Positions 18,063 to 27,465 of a DNA stretch of 64,000 bases are shown in pieces. The stretch's first letter is position 1, and the number at the start of each line of letters is the position of its first letter. Where the stretch lies: assembly GCA_937864035.1 (NCBI GenBank), contig CALMIO010000003.1:292329-356328 (forward strand), read 5' to 3'. The position numbers were made by a program, and so were the translations under genes. The notes under the pieces were generated by a model, which worked only from the letters and a program-made list of their open reading frames with translations, was not told the origin of the DNA and did not search any database. Source of the stretch: an uncultured Pseudomonadota bacterium (lineage in GTDB: Bacteria; Bdellovibrionota_C; UBA2361; CALMIO01).

Positions 18063-19103
18063 CTATGGTTGTCGCCCAAACAAACCAGAGTAAAGCCGCG
18101 AATTTGAGGTAGTAGAACGATAGATCAGAATAATAAGCCCTATTAAAAGCATTATCAAACTCAAAATCTGTCCTCGTGTTAATTGAAAAATTTGAAATCC
18201 GATATGTGCATCCGGCATTCGAAACTGCTCTCCAACAACCCTGAGTATCGAATAAAAAATAAGAAAATAACCTGTCAACACTCCTGTTTTTCTAGGGCTA
18301 CGCCAAACAAAAAACAACAATAAAAACAACACCAAACCTTCAAGCAAAGCTTCATATATTTGTGACGGATGGCGAGGAGTTAAAACTTCGCCAATCGCTA
18401 CCCTGAGAGCTTGATCGCCATTTTGAACACGCTCAATAACCGAATAAAGAATTTGATCAATTTTTTGAATTCCGATCGGAAAAGCTCCTAACAGTTTATG
18501 CCAACTCTCCGAAGAAACACCAATCAAACTTAAGGCACCCTCAAGCTCCTTTAGACGATCTGGTAAATAACGGGGCCATAATAAAATATCCTGTGGAAAT
18601 TTAACCGCCCAAGCTAAATTTGGATCACAAGGACGACCAACAAGCTCCCCATTAATAAAATTTGCCAGCCGCCCAAAAAATACCCCCAAAGGACCAGTGT
18701 ACGCGCATAAATCAATTAAATGCCATATCGGCAAATGATGGCGTTTACCATAAATTACGCAAGCAATAATAATACCCATTATGCCGCCGTGACTTGCCAT
18801 ACCACCTTCATTAAGCGCAAGCGCGCCCCAAAAAGGCAAACGGAAACGAAAATCAACTAGCAAAGCGGGTTCATAAAAAAAACAATATCCTAAACGACCA
18901 CCAATAATACAACCTAAAGCAGCTGCAAATATAAAATCGCCGACTTTCAACAAAGCCAATGGCGAACGATCTGTTTTTGAAAGATTTCTAATCACCAAAT
19001 ACGCCAGCAAAAATCCAACCAAATATGACAAACCATACCAACGAATGCCAAAATTATCGGTAATCTTTAAGGCGAACGGGGAAATATTATGAACGTAAGC
19101 CAT
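18063..19103 (-). CDS. lgt: Prolipoprotein diacylglyceryl transferase
   Basis: A 346-residue inner-membrane enzyme that transfers diacylglycerol from phosphatidylglycerol to the lipobox Cys of lipoproteins. The N-terminal HNISPFALKITDNFGIRWYG, the HGG region (MASHGGIMG) and the Lgt signature GRLANFINGELVGRP are present, with seven hydrophobic segments and the late RHPSQIYEALLEG motif. It is longer than most Lgt proteins (about 260-290) because of an insertion of about 50 residues (roughly 175-235) between the signature and RHPSQ. It serves the lipoproteins seen here, such as SctJ and the cytochrome. It lies between the aminotransferase and LOG genes, same strand. Confidence 0.95.
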   Translation of the reverse strand: MAYVHNISPFALKITDNFGIRWYGLSYLVGFLLAYLVIRNLSKTDRSPLALLKVGDFIFAAALGCIIGGRLGYCFFYEPALLVDFRFRLPFWGALALNEGGMASHGGIMGIIIACVIYGKRHHLPIWHLIDLCAYTGPLGVFFGRLANFINGELVGRPCDPNLAWAVKFPQDILLWPRYLPDRLKELEGALSLIGVSSESWHKLLGAFPIGIQKIDQILYSVIERVQNGDQALRVAIGEVLTPRHPSQIYEALLEGLVLFLLLFFVWRSPRKTGVLTGYFLIFYSILRVVGEQFRMPDAHIGFQIFQLTRGQILSLIMLLIGLIILIYRSTTSNSRLYSGLFGRQP

Positions 19104-19139
19104 CTCTCTTTTGTATTAATAATTTTTACAAATAAAAGA

Positions 19140-20339
19140 TCAATGTTTTTGAGAATTATAACTTGCTAATCCAGCTGCCAAAATCTCAACCGCTCTTCGC
19201 AAACGATCGCCGGCTAACACAAAAGCGAAACGTGCCTGATTGCGACCCATTCCGGGAGTTAAGTAAAAACCCTCTGCCGGAGTGATAAACACCGTTTCTT
19301 TCTCAAGGTTAAAAGTTGTTAACATAAATTCAGCAAAGCTAGTAGCATCATCAACTGGTAGTTCAGCAATCGCGTAAAAAGCGCCGTCTGGCAAATATAG
19401 CTTAGCATCTTTTATTTTGAGGAATTCTTTGGCAAAAAGATCTCGTCGACTCTTAAATTCAACCACCAGTTCCTTAATAAATTCATCGGGGCTGTTTTCT
19501 AGCACTCTCAAGGCCGCAACTTGCTCCACCGTCGAAACCGATAGGCGAGCTTGAGCGAGCTTTAAACAAACATTCATCAGCTCTTTGTTATAAGAGATAA
19601 TTGACCCGATTCGAGCGCCGCATAAGCTGAAGCGTTTTGAAAAGCTATCAATCACTACAACATGTTCCAGCGAACCTTCAGCGGCCAAAGCCGAAATCGG
19701 AACACCATCAAAAATCAATTCGCGATAAGTCTCGTCAACTATTAACCATAGAGATTTTTCACGAGCAAATTGAATCAAGGAATCGAGTTGTAATTTAGTG
19801 AGAGTTGTACCAGTAGGATTATTAGGAGAGCAAATTAATATTGCTTTAGTCCGTTCAGTCAAAAAATGGCAACAACGTTCAATGCTCGGATAGCTAAATT
19901 TCGAATCTTTTTCAAGCGGAACACCAATTAAAGAAAACCCCAAGGTATTAGCAAAACTAAAATAATTGGTATAAGTTGGCTCAAAAACAATCATCTCATC
20001 TCCAACATCAGCGCAACTCGCGAAAGCAAATAATAAGGCCTCGCTAGCACCGGCAGTAATAACAAAGTTATCTGATTTCAGCTTAATATTCAGGGAGCGA
20101 GAAAGATATTCAGCCCACGCCGCGCGTAAATTTTGAATACCTTGCGAAGATTGATATTCAACCACTGGAGAAGAAAATGATCTAATCCCTTCAAAATAAG
20201 CTTCAGGAGAAGCTACGTCCGGTTGACCAATATTTAGATAATAAACGTCAACTCCTCGGAGTTTAGCTTGATCTGCCAAGGGATAAAGCTTTCTAATCGG
20301 AGATGCTGGCGCGATCTTACCTCGCTCAGATATGCGCAT
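19140..20339 (-). CDS. Class I/II PLP-dependent aminotransferase
   Basis: A 399-residue cytoplasmic enzyme of the aspartate-aminotransferase fold. Visible marks: YYLNIGQPD near the N-terminus, CSPNNPTGTT (substrate-binding Asn), IVDETYRELIFD (PLP-ring Asp and Tyr) and the Schiff-base Lys in IDSFSKRFSLCGARIG, plus a C-terminal Arg in ARFAF. This is the AspC/AlaT/PatA-like subgroup; substrate choice cannot be read from sequence. The ATG follows directly after the TAA of the DUF4388 gene (no gap), so the two are translated together. Confidence 0.88.
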   Translation of the reverse strand: MRISERGKIAPASPIRKLYPLADQAKLRGVDVYYLNIGQPDVASPEAYFEGIRSFSSPVVEYQSSQGIQNLRAAWAEYLSRSLNIKLKSDNFVITAGASEALLFAFASCADVGDEMIVFEPTYTNYFSFANTLGFSLIGVPLEKDSKFSYPSIERCCHFLTERTKAILICSPNNPTGTTLTKLQLDSLIQFAREKSLWLIVDETYRELIFDGVPISALAAEGSLEHVVVIDSFSKRFSLCGARIGSIISYNKELMNVCLKLAQARLSVSTVEQVAALRVLENSPDEFIKELVVEFKSRRDLFAKEFLKIKDAKLYLPDGAFYAIAELPVDDATSFAEFMLTTFNLEKETVFITPAEGFYLTPGMGRNQARFAFVLAGDRLRRAVEILAAGLASYNSQKH

Positions 20340-21275
20340 TTAAAAATAATCAAAAAAATTGATCCAAGCGATAAACGGGAAAAATATAATTACGAAAAGA
20401 TATAAATAACAGATGTTATTTAGAAGAAAAATTTTAACTAATTCAGATTCATTTAAACCTCTCGTTGGAGCATAAGAAACAAAACCTTCTTGGCGATATT
20501 CATTTAGAGGTTGCTCAATAGCCGACGAGCCAGCGACCTCTTCTGAGATCTCAGCAGATTTGTTTTGAGCGATGTTTTGATCAGGAACAACCAATAAGCC
20601 TTTTGCGCATAAAGATTGGATAGCAGAAATAAAACCACCTAAGCTAGCAATAGTTCTAGAACGCAAGATACTAACTGGCAAAGGACCCCCTATCAATAGA
20701 TCAATAATCTGTTCTTCAATCGGTTTGAAAGGATTAGTGTAAATTCTGAGAGCTTCTTTTTCAATTTGCAACAACTTATCCCCGGGAAAATCTTCGGCAA
20801 ATTTTTTAGCATCAGTTCGAACAATATCTAATTCAATTAAAATCTGCCCAACCATCAATTGCGGAGCAAACTCTCGCTCAAATTCAACTACTTTATTTTC
20901 AAACTCAAACAACTTCCCCACTGAAAGATCAATGGCGGTTAAACGATCTAAAATTAACTCCTTAAATATTTCGGTAAGTTTTTCGGCTGTTAGCTTCTCA
21001 TTTATGGTAAAAACCATCTGGACGACAGAACCAAAAGTTAAGCCTTGGATGTCTCTATCAGGCGGCGTGCTATAACCAAGCTGAGCCAACTTATCTAACA
21101 ACTGAGCTGTAGAATCAGCTTTCGAATCAATCACATCAACCAAACGCCCCTTAAAAAATAGCAAAGTAACCAAATGATCATTGGGCTCAATTCTAAGCTC
21201 GCCGTTATGCTTGCGAGAGCTAATACCCCGAATAATTTCAGCTATAGAATTATAATCAATAACACCTTGTTTCAT
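20340..21275 (-). CDS. DUF4388-type protein with a C-terminal membrane segment
   Basis: A 311-residue protein. Residues about 10-70 match the DUF4388/PatA N-terminal-like pattern (SRKHNGELRIEPNDHLVTLLFFKGRLVDV), common in regulators of Myxococcota, Cyanobacteria and related groups. The central region is helical and charged with a DUF4388-like repeat weaker than the first. The last 35 residues (from NNICYLYLFVIIFFPFIAWINFF) form a strongly hydrophobic tail anchor. A cytoplasmic signalling or scaffold role at the inner membrane is an inference. It adjoins the aminotransferase and the TPR protein. Confidence 0.6.
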   Translation of the reverse strand: MKQGVIDYNSIAEIIRGISSRKHNGELRIEPNDHLVTLLFFKGRLVDVIDSKADSTAQLLDKLAQLGYSTPPDRDIQGLTFGSVVQMVFTINEKLTAEKLTEIFKELILDRLTAIDLSVGKLFEFENKVVEFEREFAPQLMVGQILIELDIVRTDAKKFAEDFPGDKLLQIEKEALRIYTNPFKPIEEQIIDLLIGGPLPVSILRSRTIASLGGFISAIQSLCAKGLLVVPDQNIAQNKSAEISEEVAGSSAIEQPLNEYRQEGFVSYAPTRGLNESELVKIFLLNNICYLYLFVIIFFPFIAWINFFDYF

Positions 21276-21296
21276 AAAATTTTACTAGAATACAGG

Positions 21297-23093
21297 TCAA
21301 TCCAACTCATTTACCATTGTCAAAACTAAAATTACTATCACAACCGATAACACTCCAAACTGAGCAAAAATAAGGTGTGGATAAATTTCGTTTAAAATAG
21401 CCGTATCGCTTGGGAAACCAAACATAGGCATCAATAACAAGAGCAAGCCAGCTAACACTAAAACAAAATATTTGTCATATCTTCCTAAACAGAGTTTTAA
21501 TCGATAATAGAGAAGCTCTACCGCGCTATTTCGACTAGGTTTTTCAACCCTCTCCATAACTGAAAACACCATTAGGCCCTGAAGTTTTTCAAGATTACGT
21601 CTGATCTTCAAAGAACGGTGAGGTTGCCAAACTAATCCAAAAACAATCAAACTTACTCCCAAAGCAAAAAGAGGAGAAAATCCTAAACCGAACAAAATTC
21701 CATTTTCTATATTCTCTAGTTTGCGATCTAGCTCGCTACTATCACCGAAAGCCGAGCGGCTATAATACGCGGCTGGCAAACTAGGCAAAGCAACTGATTG
21801 ATTAGAAAGTATGCCAAAAGCCAACTCATAACTCTGCATTCTCTCGACAAATTCTGGAGCCAGCTTATGAGCATAAGTCAGGTAATTTTTCTTCTCGTCA
21901 AATTTAAGATCGTAATCAATTAATTTAGATAAGTTAAAATTAGCGGCTAAGTCATTCTGATTGCCAGAAATCGCGTTTTTCAAAGATACCATCGCTTCTT
22001 CAAGAGCTTTCTTGTCTCCGATCAATATCAGCAAACTGGCAGTAAGTGACTCTTTAAACCAAGTTTCCGGAACTAATTTATAAATCTCTTCGGCGATCTG
22101 GCTAGCATCTTCTAATAACTGATAACGCTTAAAAATATGCAGGGCGCCATATAAAATCACTGGATCGGAGCGATAACGAGCAATAACCCGTTGCGCCAAA
22201 GAAGGAGAATAATTTGTGAACTCTCCTCGAGTTGCGCTAATTAAAGACATTGCCTGAGGATTTTGCAACCAAAGATTACCAAGCTCTCTATAAGTAACAA
22301 CAAAATAAAATAATATAGCTATAATACCCGTTAATAATACAACCCAACGCTTAAATACTCCAAAATACCACCCTAAAATACCCCAAACAATTAGAGTAAA
22401 AAACGGATCAACCATCAATGGAGCGCTTACTAAGGCAAAAGCCACAAAAACACGGATGACCCTTTCTCGTCCCAAACTTTTAGAAGAAAGATCGCCTCGC
22501 ATACCGTTAAAAACAAAATACCAAACCAACGCTTGGTAAATTAAAATAGCGAATAAAAGAGAGAAAAAGATCGGATAACTAATGTTGATATAGGTTTTAA
22601 TCCTAATAATCACATCGCTAAAAAAATTACTTAGCCACAAATAGCTCAAACTAACAGGGTTTTCCTGATAGCGATTAATGCGTGCGTAGAGTTCAAGATT
22701 ATCCGGCGCTATCTGCTTTGCTTGTTCAAATAAAACCCAAGCAGTGCCACTATCTCCTTCATTTAACTTTAATTCACCAATTTCACCAAGTTTCAGAGCA
22801 ATTCGGGTAAATTTCGTAGCGCCCGTACTCTCGGCCAGCTCAATAATTTCTTTAACTTCATCTTTAATTCGACTACGCGAAAAATTTCCACTTTCAATAG
22901 ATTGCAATTTATCTTCTATCTGGCGCAAAGCAACCTGAATCGGAGCATACGATCTTGTTTGAGTTGTAGCGGTTTTTGGATTAAGGGGTACCGGCTGAGA
23001 TTCGGCTATTGATTGACCAAAGAGAAAAATAACGGCATTTAGCAACAACAAAACTTTTAAGGAGTGGCTCAAAAAACGATCTAAAAAGGGCAT
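21297..23093 (-). CDS. Multi-pass membrane protein with TPR-like region
   Basis: A 598-residue protein from ATG 23093; an upstream TTG at 23117 is less likely because the hydrophobic signal (residues about 10-28) then sits too far in. After the signal come helical TPR-like repeats (about 55-140), a cluster of membrane segments (about 170-280), a second TPR-like stretch (about 305-430) and two to three C-terminal membrane segments. No enzyme motif is visible. Such alternating TPR and membrane layout suggests a scaffold for an envelope complex. It is 21 bases upstream of the DUF4388 gene in the same direction, and they may be one unit. No family name can be given. Confidence 0.5.
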   Translation of the reverse strand: MPFLDRFLSHSLKVLLLLNAVIFLFGQSIAESQPVPLNPKTATTQTRSYAPIQVALRQIEDKLQSIESGNFSRSRIKDEVKEIIELAESTGATKFTRIALKLGEIGELKLNEGDSGTAWVLFEQAKQIAPDNLELYARINRYQENPVSLSYLWLSNFFSDVIIRIKTYINISYPIFFSLLFAILIYQALVWYFVFNGMRGDLSSKSLGRERVIRVFVAFALVSAPLMVDPFFTLIVWGILGWYFGVFKRWVVLLTGIIAILFYFVVTYRELGNLWLQNPQAMSLISATRGEFTNYSPSLAQRVIARYRSDPVILYGALHIFKRYQLLEDASQIAEEIYKLVPETWFKESLTASLLILIGDKKALEEAMVSLKNAISGNQNDLAANFNLSKLIDYDLKFDEKKNYLTYAHKLAPEFVERMQSYELAFGILSNQSVALPSLPAAYYSRSAFGDSSELDRKLENIENGILFGLGFSPLFALGVSLIVFGLVWQPHRSLKIRRNLEKLQGLMVFSVMERVEKPSRNSAVELLYYRLKLCLGRYDKYFVLVLAGLLLLLMPMFGFPSDTAILNEIYPHLIFAQFGVLSVVIVILVLTMVNELD

Positions 23094-23186
23094 ATTAATA
23101 ACAATCTCTCGTTGCAAAAAACAAGCTTAACTACTATCTTTTACCTTTAAAGTATACGCAAAAAAGAACATAAGCAGGATTAAGCA

Positions 23187-23372
23187 ATGCTAATTTTATA
23201 CTTATATCTATTGGGCTGTATTTTATCGAAAAAAACGAGAATTGTGATAGTGGTTTTATTAGCGCTCTCAACTGCTAATTGCGCTCAAACTGGTTGCAAA
23301 ATTAATACCAATAATAATGAATTTGTCGAAGATTGCGGAAATTCTTCAAGCAAATTCGCCTGTCAAAAATAA
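23187..23372 (+). CDS. Possible small secreted cysteine-containing protein
   Basis: A 61-residue open frame, divergent from the TPR membrane protein. A basic run (KKTR) precedes a hydrophobic stretch (IVIVVLLALSTANC) with a lipobox-like but non-canonical STANC, then a short polar part with four more cysteines. It could be a small lipoprotein or exported peptide. No ribosome site is obvious and no homologue is known to me, so it may not be a gene. Confidence 0.3.
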   Translation: MLILYLYLLGCILSKKTRIVIVVLLALSTANCAQTGCKINTNNNEFVEDCGNSSSKFACQK

Positions 23373-23470
23373 AATTAAAAATCAATAACTAAAACTTCTG
23401 GCGAAACAACCTAGACAACGAAATCAAGCTTAAATCTTTTTGAACCGTTCGCTCCCTACACCAATTAACC

Positions 23471-24643
23471 CTAACCAATCTTGTCCCGTAACTCATCTAA
23501 GCGCTTAAGATCTTCCCAAGCAAAGTGCCCGGTAGCCAAAGGAACGCGGCCAAAATGACCATAAGTTGCTGTCTCTTGAAAGATTGGTCTATTAAGCTTC
23601 AATTCATTCATTATGCCTTCTGGAGTAAAATCAAATAACTCTTTTATAGCACTAATAATAAACCCTAGCGGTTTTGTTTCGGTACCAAAGGTATCAATAA
23701 AAATCGAGACCGGTTTAGCAACACCAATCGCGTAAGCAACTTGCAACTCGCATGCTTTAGCCAAGCCGGCGGCAACAATATGCTTAGCAACATAACGCAT
23801 CATATAAGCCGCCGATCTATCAACTTTGGTGGCATCTTTGCCGGAAAACGCACCGCCACCGTGACGACTAAAGCCACCGTAAGTATCAACAATAATTTTG
23901 CGTCCTGTCAAACCACAATCGCAGGCTGGACCACCCAAAACAAAACGCCCGGTCGGATTAACAAAAAATCGGGTTGTAGCGGTCAATAAATTCGCAGGCA
24001 CGATCTTCTTTATAAGCTCTTCAATAATAAATTCCTCTAATTTTTCCAAATCCATCTCTTCGGTGTGTTGAGTAGAAACAACTATCGCGTCTGCTGATTT
24101 AGGAACTCCATCAGAATATTTAAGGGAAACTTGTGTTTTACCGTCGGGACGCAGAAAAGAGCCGACTGGCGAACGGCGTAACTTTTCCAAGCCACTCGCT
24201 AATTTATGCGCCAAACTAATCGGTAGAGGCATCAACTCCTCCGATTGATCACAGGCGAAACCAAACATAATACCTTGATCGCCAGCGCCCTGCTCCTTAA
24301 ACTTTCCCTCTCCCTTAGTAACACCAATACTAATGTCGGGACTCTGGCGTGAAATTAAAGATAAAATCTCGCAACTATCAGCTGAAAATCCTAAATTTTC
24401 ATGATTATAACCGATATCTCTAATAACTTGCCTAGCAATCTCCTCGAGTTTATATTCTGCGTTACTCGAAATTTCGCCAGCTAAAATTAAACGATTATTT
24501 TTAACCAACGCTTCGCAAGCAACTCGGCTTGACGAATCATTTTTTAAGCAGTGATCCAAAATAGCGTCTGAGATCTGATCACAGATCTTATCAGGGTGTC
24601 CACTAGCGACACTCTCCGAAGAAAAAATAAACTCAGAAGCCAC
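23471..24643 (-). CDS. metK: S-adenosylmethionine synthetase
   Basis: A 390-residue enzyme that makes SAM from methionine and ATP. The N-terminal SVASGHPDKICDQISDAILD, the GAGDQGIMFG loop (117-126) and GGGAFSGKDATKVDRSAAY (P-loop-like, K+ site) are fully conserved, and the length is normal for the family. The start is GTG at 24643. It lies 29 bases downstream of hpf, so a SAM-sensing leader is not possible directly upstream; none was recognised. SAM made here would feed LipA, among others. Confidence 0.96.
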   Translation of the reverse strand: MASEFIFSSESVASGHPDKICDQISDAILDHCLKNDSSSRVACEALVKNNRLILAGEISSNAEYKLEEIARQVIRDIGYNHENLGFSADSCEILSLISRQSPDISIGVTKGEGKFKEQGAGDQGIMFGFACDQSEELMPLPISLAHKLASGLEKLRRSPVGSFLRPDGKTQVSLKYSDGVPKSADAIVVSTQHTEEMDLEKLEEFIIEELIKKIVPANLLTATTRFFVNPTGRFVLGGPACDCGLTGRKIIVDTYGGFSRHGGGAFSGKDATKVDRSAAYMMRYVAKHIVAAGLAKACELQVAYAIGVAKPVSIFIDTFGTETKPLGFIISAIKELFDFTPEGIMNELKLNRPIFQETATYGHFGRVPLATGHFAWEDLKRLDELRDKIG

Positions 24644-24672
24644 TTTTGAGTAAAAATATTTAGAAAATCTCT

Positions 24673-24987
24673 CTAATGATGAGCAGTGATTTTTTCTTTA
24701 TGCTTTCTTAATTGATTGGCGGCGGTGGCGACCAACGCGTCAATTGCGGCATAAAGATCGTCGCGGATCTCTTTACAATGAAAATCAGCGCCATCAGCAT
24801 GAAATTGCAACTCAGCAATTTGCTCTTTCTTTTGAACTTGGAGTATTAAACGCGCTTCGGTATCATGATGAATAAATTTTTTTAAAACTGCGCTAATTTT
24901 CTCCTCCGCGTGCGATTTAATTGCTGGTGTGCTTTCAATACCTCGAAACGTAATCGATAATTGAATATTTTTAGGCGCCGATACCAT
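24673..24987 (-). CDS. hpf: Ribosome hibernation-promoting factor, short form
   Basis: A 104-residue HPF/YfiA-type protein: QLSITFRGIESTPAIKSHAEEKISAVLKKF, the basic strand LILQVQ and the C-terminal DDLYAAIDALVATAANQLRKHKEK helix. It binds the 30S decoding site in stationary phase. The absence of the long C-terminal dimerisation domain makes it the short form, which usually pairs with RMF. An AAAGG ribosome site lies 6 bases before ATG 24987. It is the first gene before metK. Confidence 0.9.
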   Translation of the reverse strand: MVSAPKNIQLSITFRGIESTPAIKSHAEEKISAVLKKFIHHDTEARLILQVQKKEQIAELQFHADGADFHCKEIRDDLYAAIDALVATAANQLRKHKEKITAHH

Positions 24988-25058
24988 TGTTAACCTTTAT
25001 TAAAAAATATTAAAAGTTGATAATTAGATTTTATCTCGAAATATATAAAAAATAAAGT

Positions 25059-25940
25059 TTATCGTTGGGTTTTAACAAATCTAGCAATAGCAAACAGATC
25101 TGAAACTTCTGCGTTACGATAAAAACGGGTTGGGCAAAAATCAGGAGAAATGCCTCTTAAATCAGGAGTTAAACCAGTTACTAAGTAATCTACTATCTGT
25201 TCCTCGCTCCATAGTTTAAATTTTTCAGCTGTTAAAGCCGGCGCCGTCTTAATTAAATCACCCCGCCTAAATGATTTTCCACCCTTTAAAAAACCTTCGT
25301 CAGAAAAAAACGAGCTGGGACTATTGTGGCAAAAACTACAGCGCGCTACATGCGTAACAAGATATCTGCCATACTCCAAAGCATGAGTACTGCGAATACT
25401 TGGTACAACCCCGCCAACAACTGATGATCGAGAAAATATTTTTAAAGCATTTTTAGGATTAAATTTAAAATTACCACTTGTTTGCTGCTTTATCTGATTT
25501 TCAACCGCAGGCTGAGCCTTGATATAAGATATGATAGATAACAAATCCCGATCTGAAAGCCATTCATAACCCGAATGAAAATACCATCGCAACTTACGCT
25601 CGTCTTTACCTTCGGCCAAACGAAATACCCTCATCAGCTCGCTGGCGCTATAACCCCAAATACCGGAGCGAGCAGGAGTTATATTAGCAGACAGCATAGC
25701 CCCCTGATCATCATAAACAAGCTGTCCACCAGAAAGTGGAGCATTAGGATCGTTTTTAGCGCCATGACAAAAGCCGCAAGCCGCGAGCCCTTGAACCAAA
25801 TCTTTACCACGCTCAACATATTCAGGCGAATTTGGCTCAGATAGCGGATCTGATACTGGTTTTGAACAACCAATCAAAAACAAAATCTGGCTGATTAAAA
25901 ATAAGATCGCACCCCGCCCTATCTGCAACAACCAAACCAT
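25059..25940 (-). CDS. Dihaem cytochrome c lipoprotein
   Basis: A 293-residue protein with a hydrophobic N-terminus ending in LIGCS, a lipobox with the lipid-carrying Cys25. Two haem-binding CxxCH motifs (Cys55-Cys58-His59 and Cys201-Cys204-His205) mark two cytochrome c domains, each followed by helix-rich sequence; the first domain has a distal Met candidate (AMLSANITP). The arrangement resembles c-type cytochromes of alcohol or aldehyde dehydrogenases, or DUF1924-type dihaem proteins. It would carry electrons at the outer face of the inner membrane or in the periplasm. The gene is 7 bases downstream of the htrA stop side; no oxidase or dehydrogenase partner is in the window. Confidence 0.8.
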   Translation of the reverse strand: MVWLLQIGRGAILFLISQILFLIGCSKPVSDPLSEPNSPEYVERGKDLVQGLAACGFCHGAKNDPNAPLSGGQLVYDDQGAMLSANITPARSGIWGYSASELMRVFRLAEGKDERKLRWYFHSGYEWLSDRDLLSIISYIKAQPAVENQIKQQTSGNFKFNPKNALKIFSRSSVVGGVVPSIRSTHALEYGRYLVTHVARCSFCHNSPSSFFSDEGFLKGGKSFRRGDLIKTAPALTAEKFKLWSEEQIVDYLVTGLTPDLRGISPDFCPTRFYRNAEVSDLFAIARFVKTQR

Positions 25941-25946
25941 ATTAGC

Positions 25947-27452
25947 TTAACCGATTTTAAACACTAAATATCTTGTCCCTTCCGAACGTCTGACAAGCAC
26001 CATAAAAGAGCCTTTTTTACTGTTTGTCATCTCGGCTGTATATTTTTTTATCACTCGATCAAGATCTGATGGCTTATCAACTTCGATATTATCAAAACGC
26101 TCAATAATATCTCCTCGCGCAAGGCCGGCAACAGCTGCAACCGAATTCTCCTCAACACTCTCAACTAATATCCCTTTTGGGCTCCTTATCTTCAAAAGAG
26201 CCGCCAACTCTTGTGGAATCTCAGAGGCGGCAAATCCAAATATATTAGTTGCTGACAATTGAGAAGCGTTAGTCTGCTTGGCTGTCAGATCATTAGCAAC
26301 CTCCTCCAAGACAACCTCAAGATTAAGATGAGACAATTTTCTTAATAACTTAATTGGCAACTTAACCCCTAGAGGAGAACGTGCCACGATACTTGGCAAA
26401 TCACTATGATCTATTATCTCCTTATCAGCAAAAGACAAGACGAGATCACCCCTTTGAATGCCAGCTTTACTAGCTGGACTTTTATCAAGCACATCAGCAA
26501 CTAACGCACCGCGAGGCTCTTTCATATTAGCCATTGCCAAATCAAGCGCTTCAAAAACATCTTGATTAACCTCTTGAATCATGACACCTAAAAAGCCCCG
26601 CCGTACCCTGCCCCTCTCTTTAAGCTCAGAAATAATCTCTTTTACCTGATTGATCGGTATGGCAAATCCGATTCCTATATTAAAACCAGAAGATAAAAGT
26701 TGAGAACGTGGACTATAAATCGCGGAAGCAACTCCAATAACTTGCCCTTTTAAATTTACCAATGGTCCGCCGGAACTGCCCGGGTTAATCGAAGCATCCG
26801 TCTGGATAAAAGCGTCAAGAGGAGCAGTCTCTCGCGAAAAAATCTTGCGAGCTTTTGCTGAAATAATACCAGCTGTTACCGTTTGTCCCAATTGAAATTG
26901 ATTGCCAATCGCAATCACCCAGTCGCCAATCTCTATTTGATCGGAATTTCCAAGATAAACAAAATTAAATTTTTTTGAATCATCTCTAATTTTTAAAAGA
27001 GCCACGTCGGTTTTGCGATCTTGAGCTAGAACATCTACTGGATACTCATGTTTATCACCCAAAATCCTCACCCTTACTTTCTCGGCGCCCTCTATGACAT
27101 GAGCATTGGTTACAACATAACCATTTTCCGATAAAATAAAACCAGATCCTTTGGCTTTGGCCGTGCTAGCATCAGGCTTAAGCAAGTTCCCCCGTTTCTC
27201 GCCCCCATTTTCAAACGCTTGCATAATCTCCTTGCCCACAACTTCCACGCTGACAACGGCTCGGCTAATTTCACTAACTAGAGGGGCAAAGCTTAAAGGA
27301 GCGCCGCTTGTTAAGGCCGCTTCAACAGCCTCAATCTTTGGTATGCCCTCTTTAAAAAACAGCTCAGCCGGAGCCGTGCTCTGAGCCGACAATGGCGCAA
27401 CACCCAGCGCAACTATCAAGAATATCGCAAATATTACTCTTAACAAAAACAT
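25947..27452 (-). CDS. htrA: Periplasmic serine protease, HtrA/DegP type
   Basis: A 501-residue protein with a signal peptide (1-23, ending LSAQ) exported to the periplasm. The trypsin-like triad is His118 (VVTNAHVIEGA), Asp149 (KTDVALLKI) and Ser227 (INPGSSGGPL). Two PDZ domains follow: one around residues 285-375 (GFLGVMI...) and one around 410-500. HtrA degrades or refolds misfolded envelope proteins. Here the active-site loop is NPGSSGG instead of the common NPGNSGG, with the catalytic Ser kept. It shares an operon with the DUF1844 gene (13-base gap) and the dihaem cytochrome (6-base gap). Confidence 0.95.
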   Translation of the reverse strand: MFLLRVIFAIFLIVALGVAPLSAQSTAPAELFFKEGIPKIEAVEAALTSGAPLSFAPLVSEISRAVVSVEVVGKEIMQAFENGGEKRGNLLKPDASTAKAKGSGFILSENGYVVTNAHVIEGAEKVRVRILGDKHEYPVDVLAQDRKTDVALLKIRDDSKKFNFVYLGNSDQIEIGDWVIAIGNQFQLGQTVTAGIISAKARKIFSRETAPLDAFIQTDASINPGSSGGPLVNLKGQVIGVASAIYSPRSQLLSSGFNIGIGFAIPINQVKEIISELKERGRVRRGFLGVMIQEVNQDVFEALDLAMANMKEPRGALVADVLDKSPASKAGIQRGDLVLSFADKEIIDHSDLPSIVARSPLGVKLPIKLLRKLSHLNLEVVLEEVANDLTAKQTNASQLSATNIFGFAASEIPQELAALLKIRSPKGILVESVEENSVAAVAGLARGDIIERFDNIEVDKPSDLDRVIKKYTAEMTNSKKGSFMVLVRRSEGTRYLVFKIG

Positions 27453-27465
27453 TTAAGTCGATAGG

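Noticed and set aside
24644..24672. SAM riboswitch before metK
   Set aside because: The gap from hpf is only 29 bases and shows no aptamer-like pattern.
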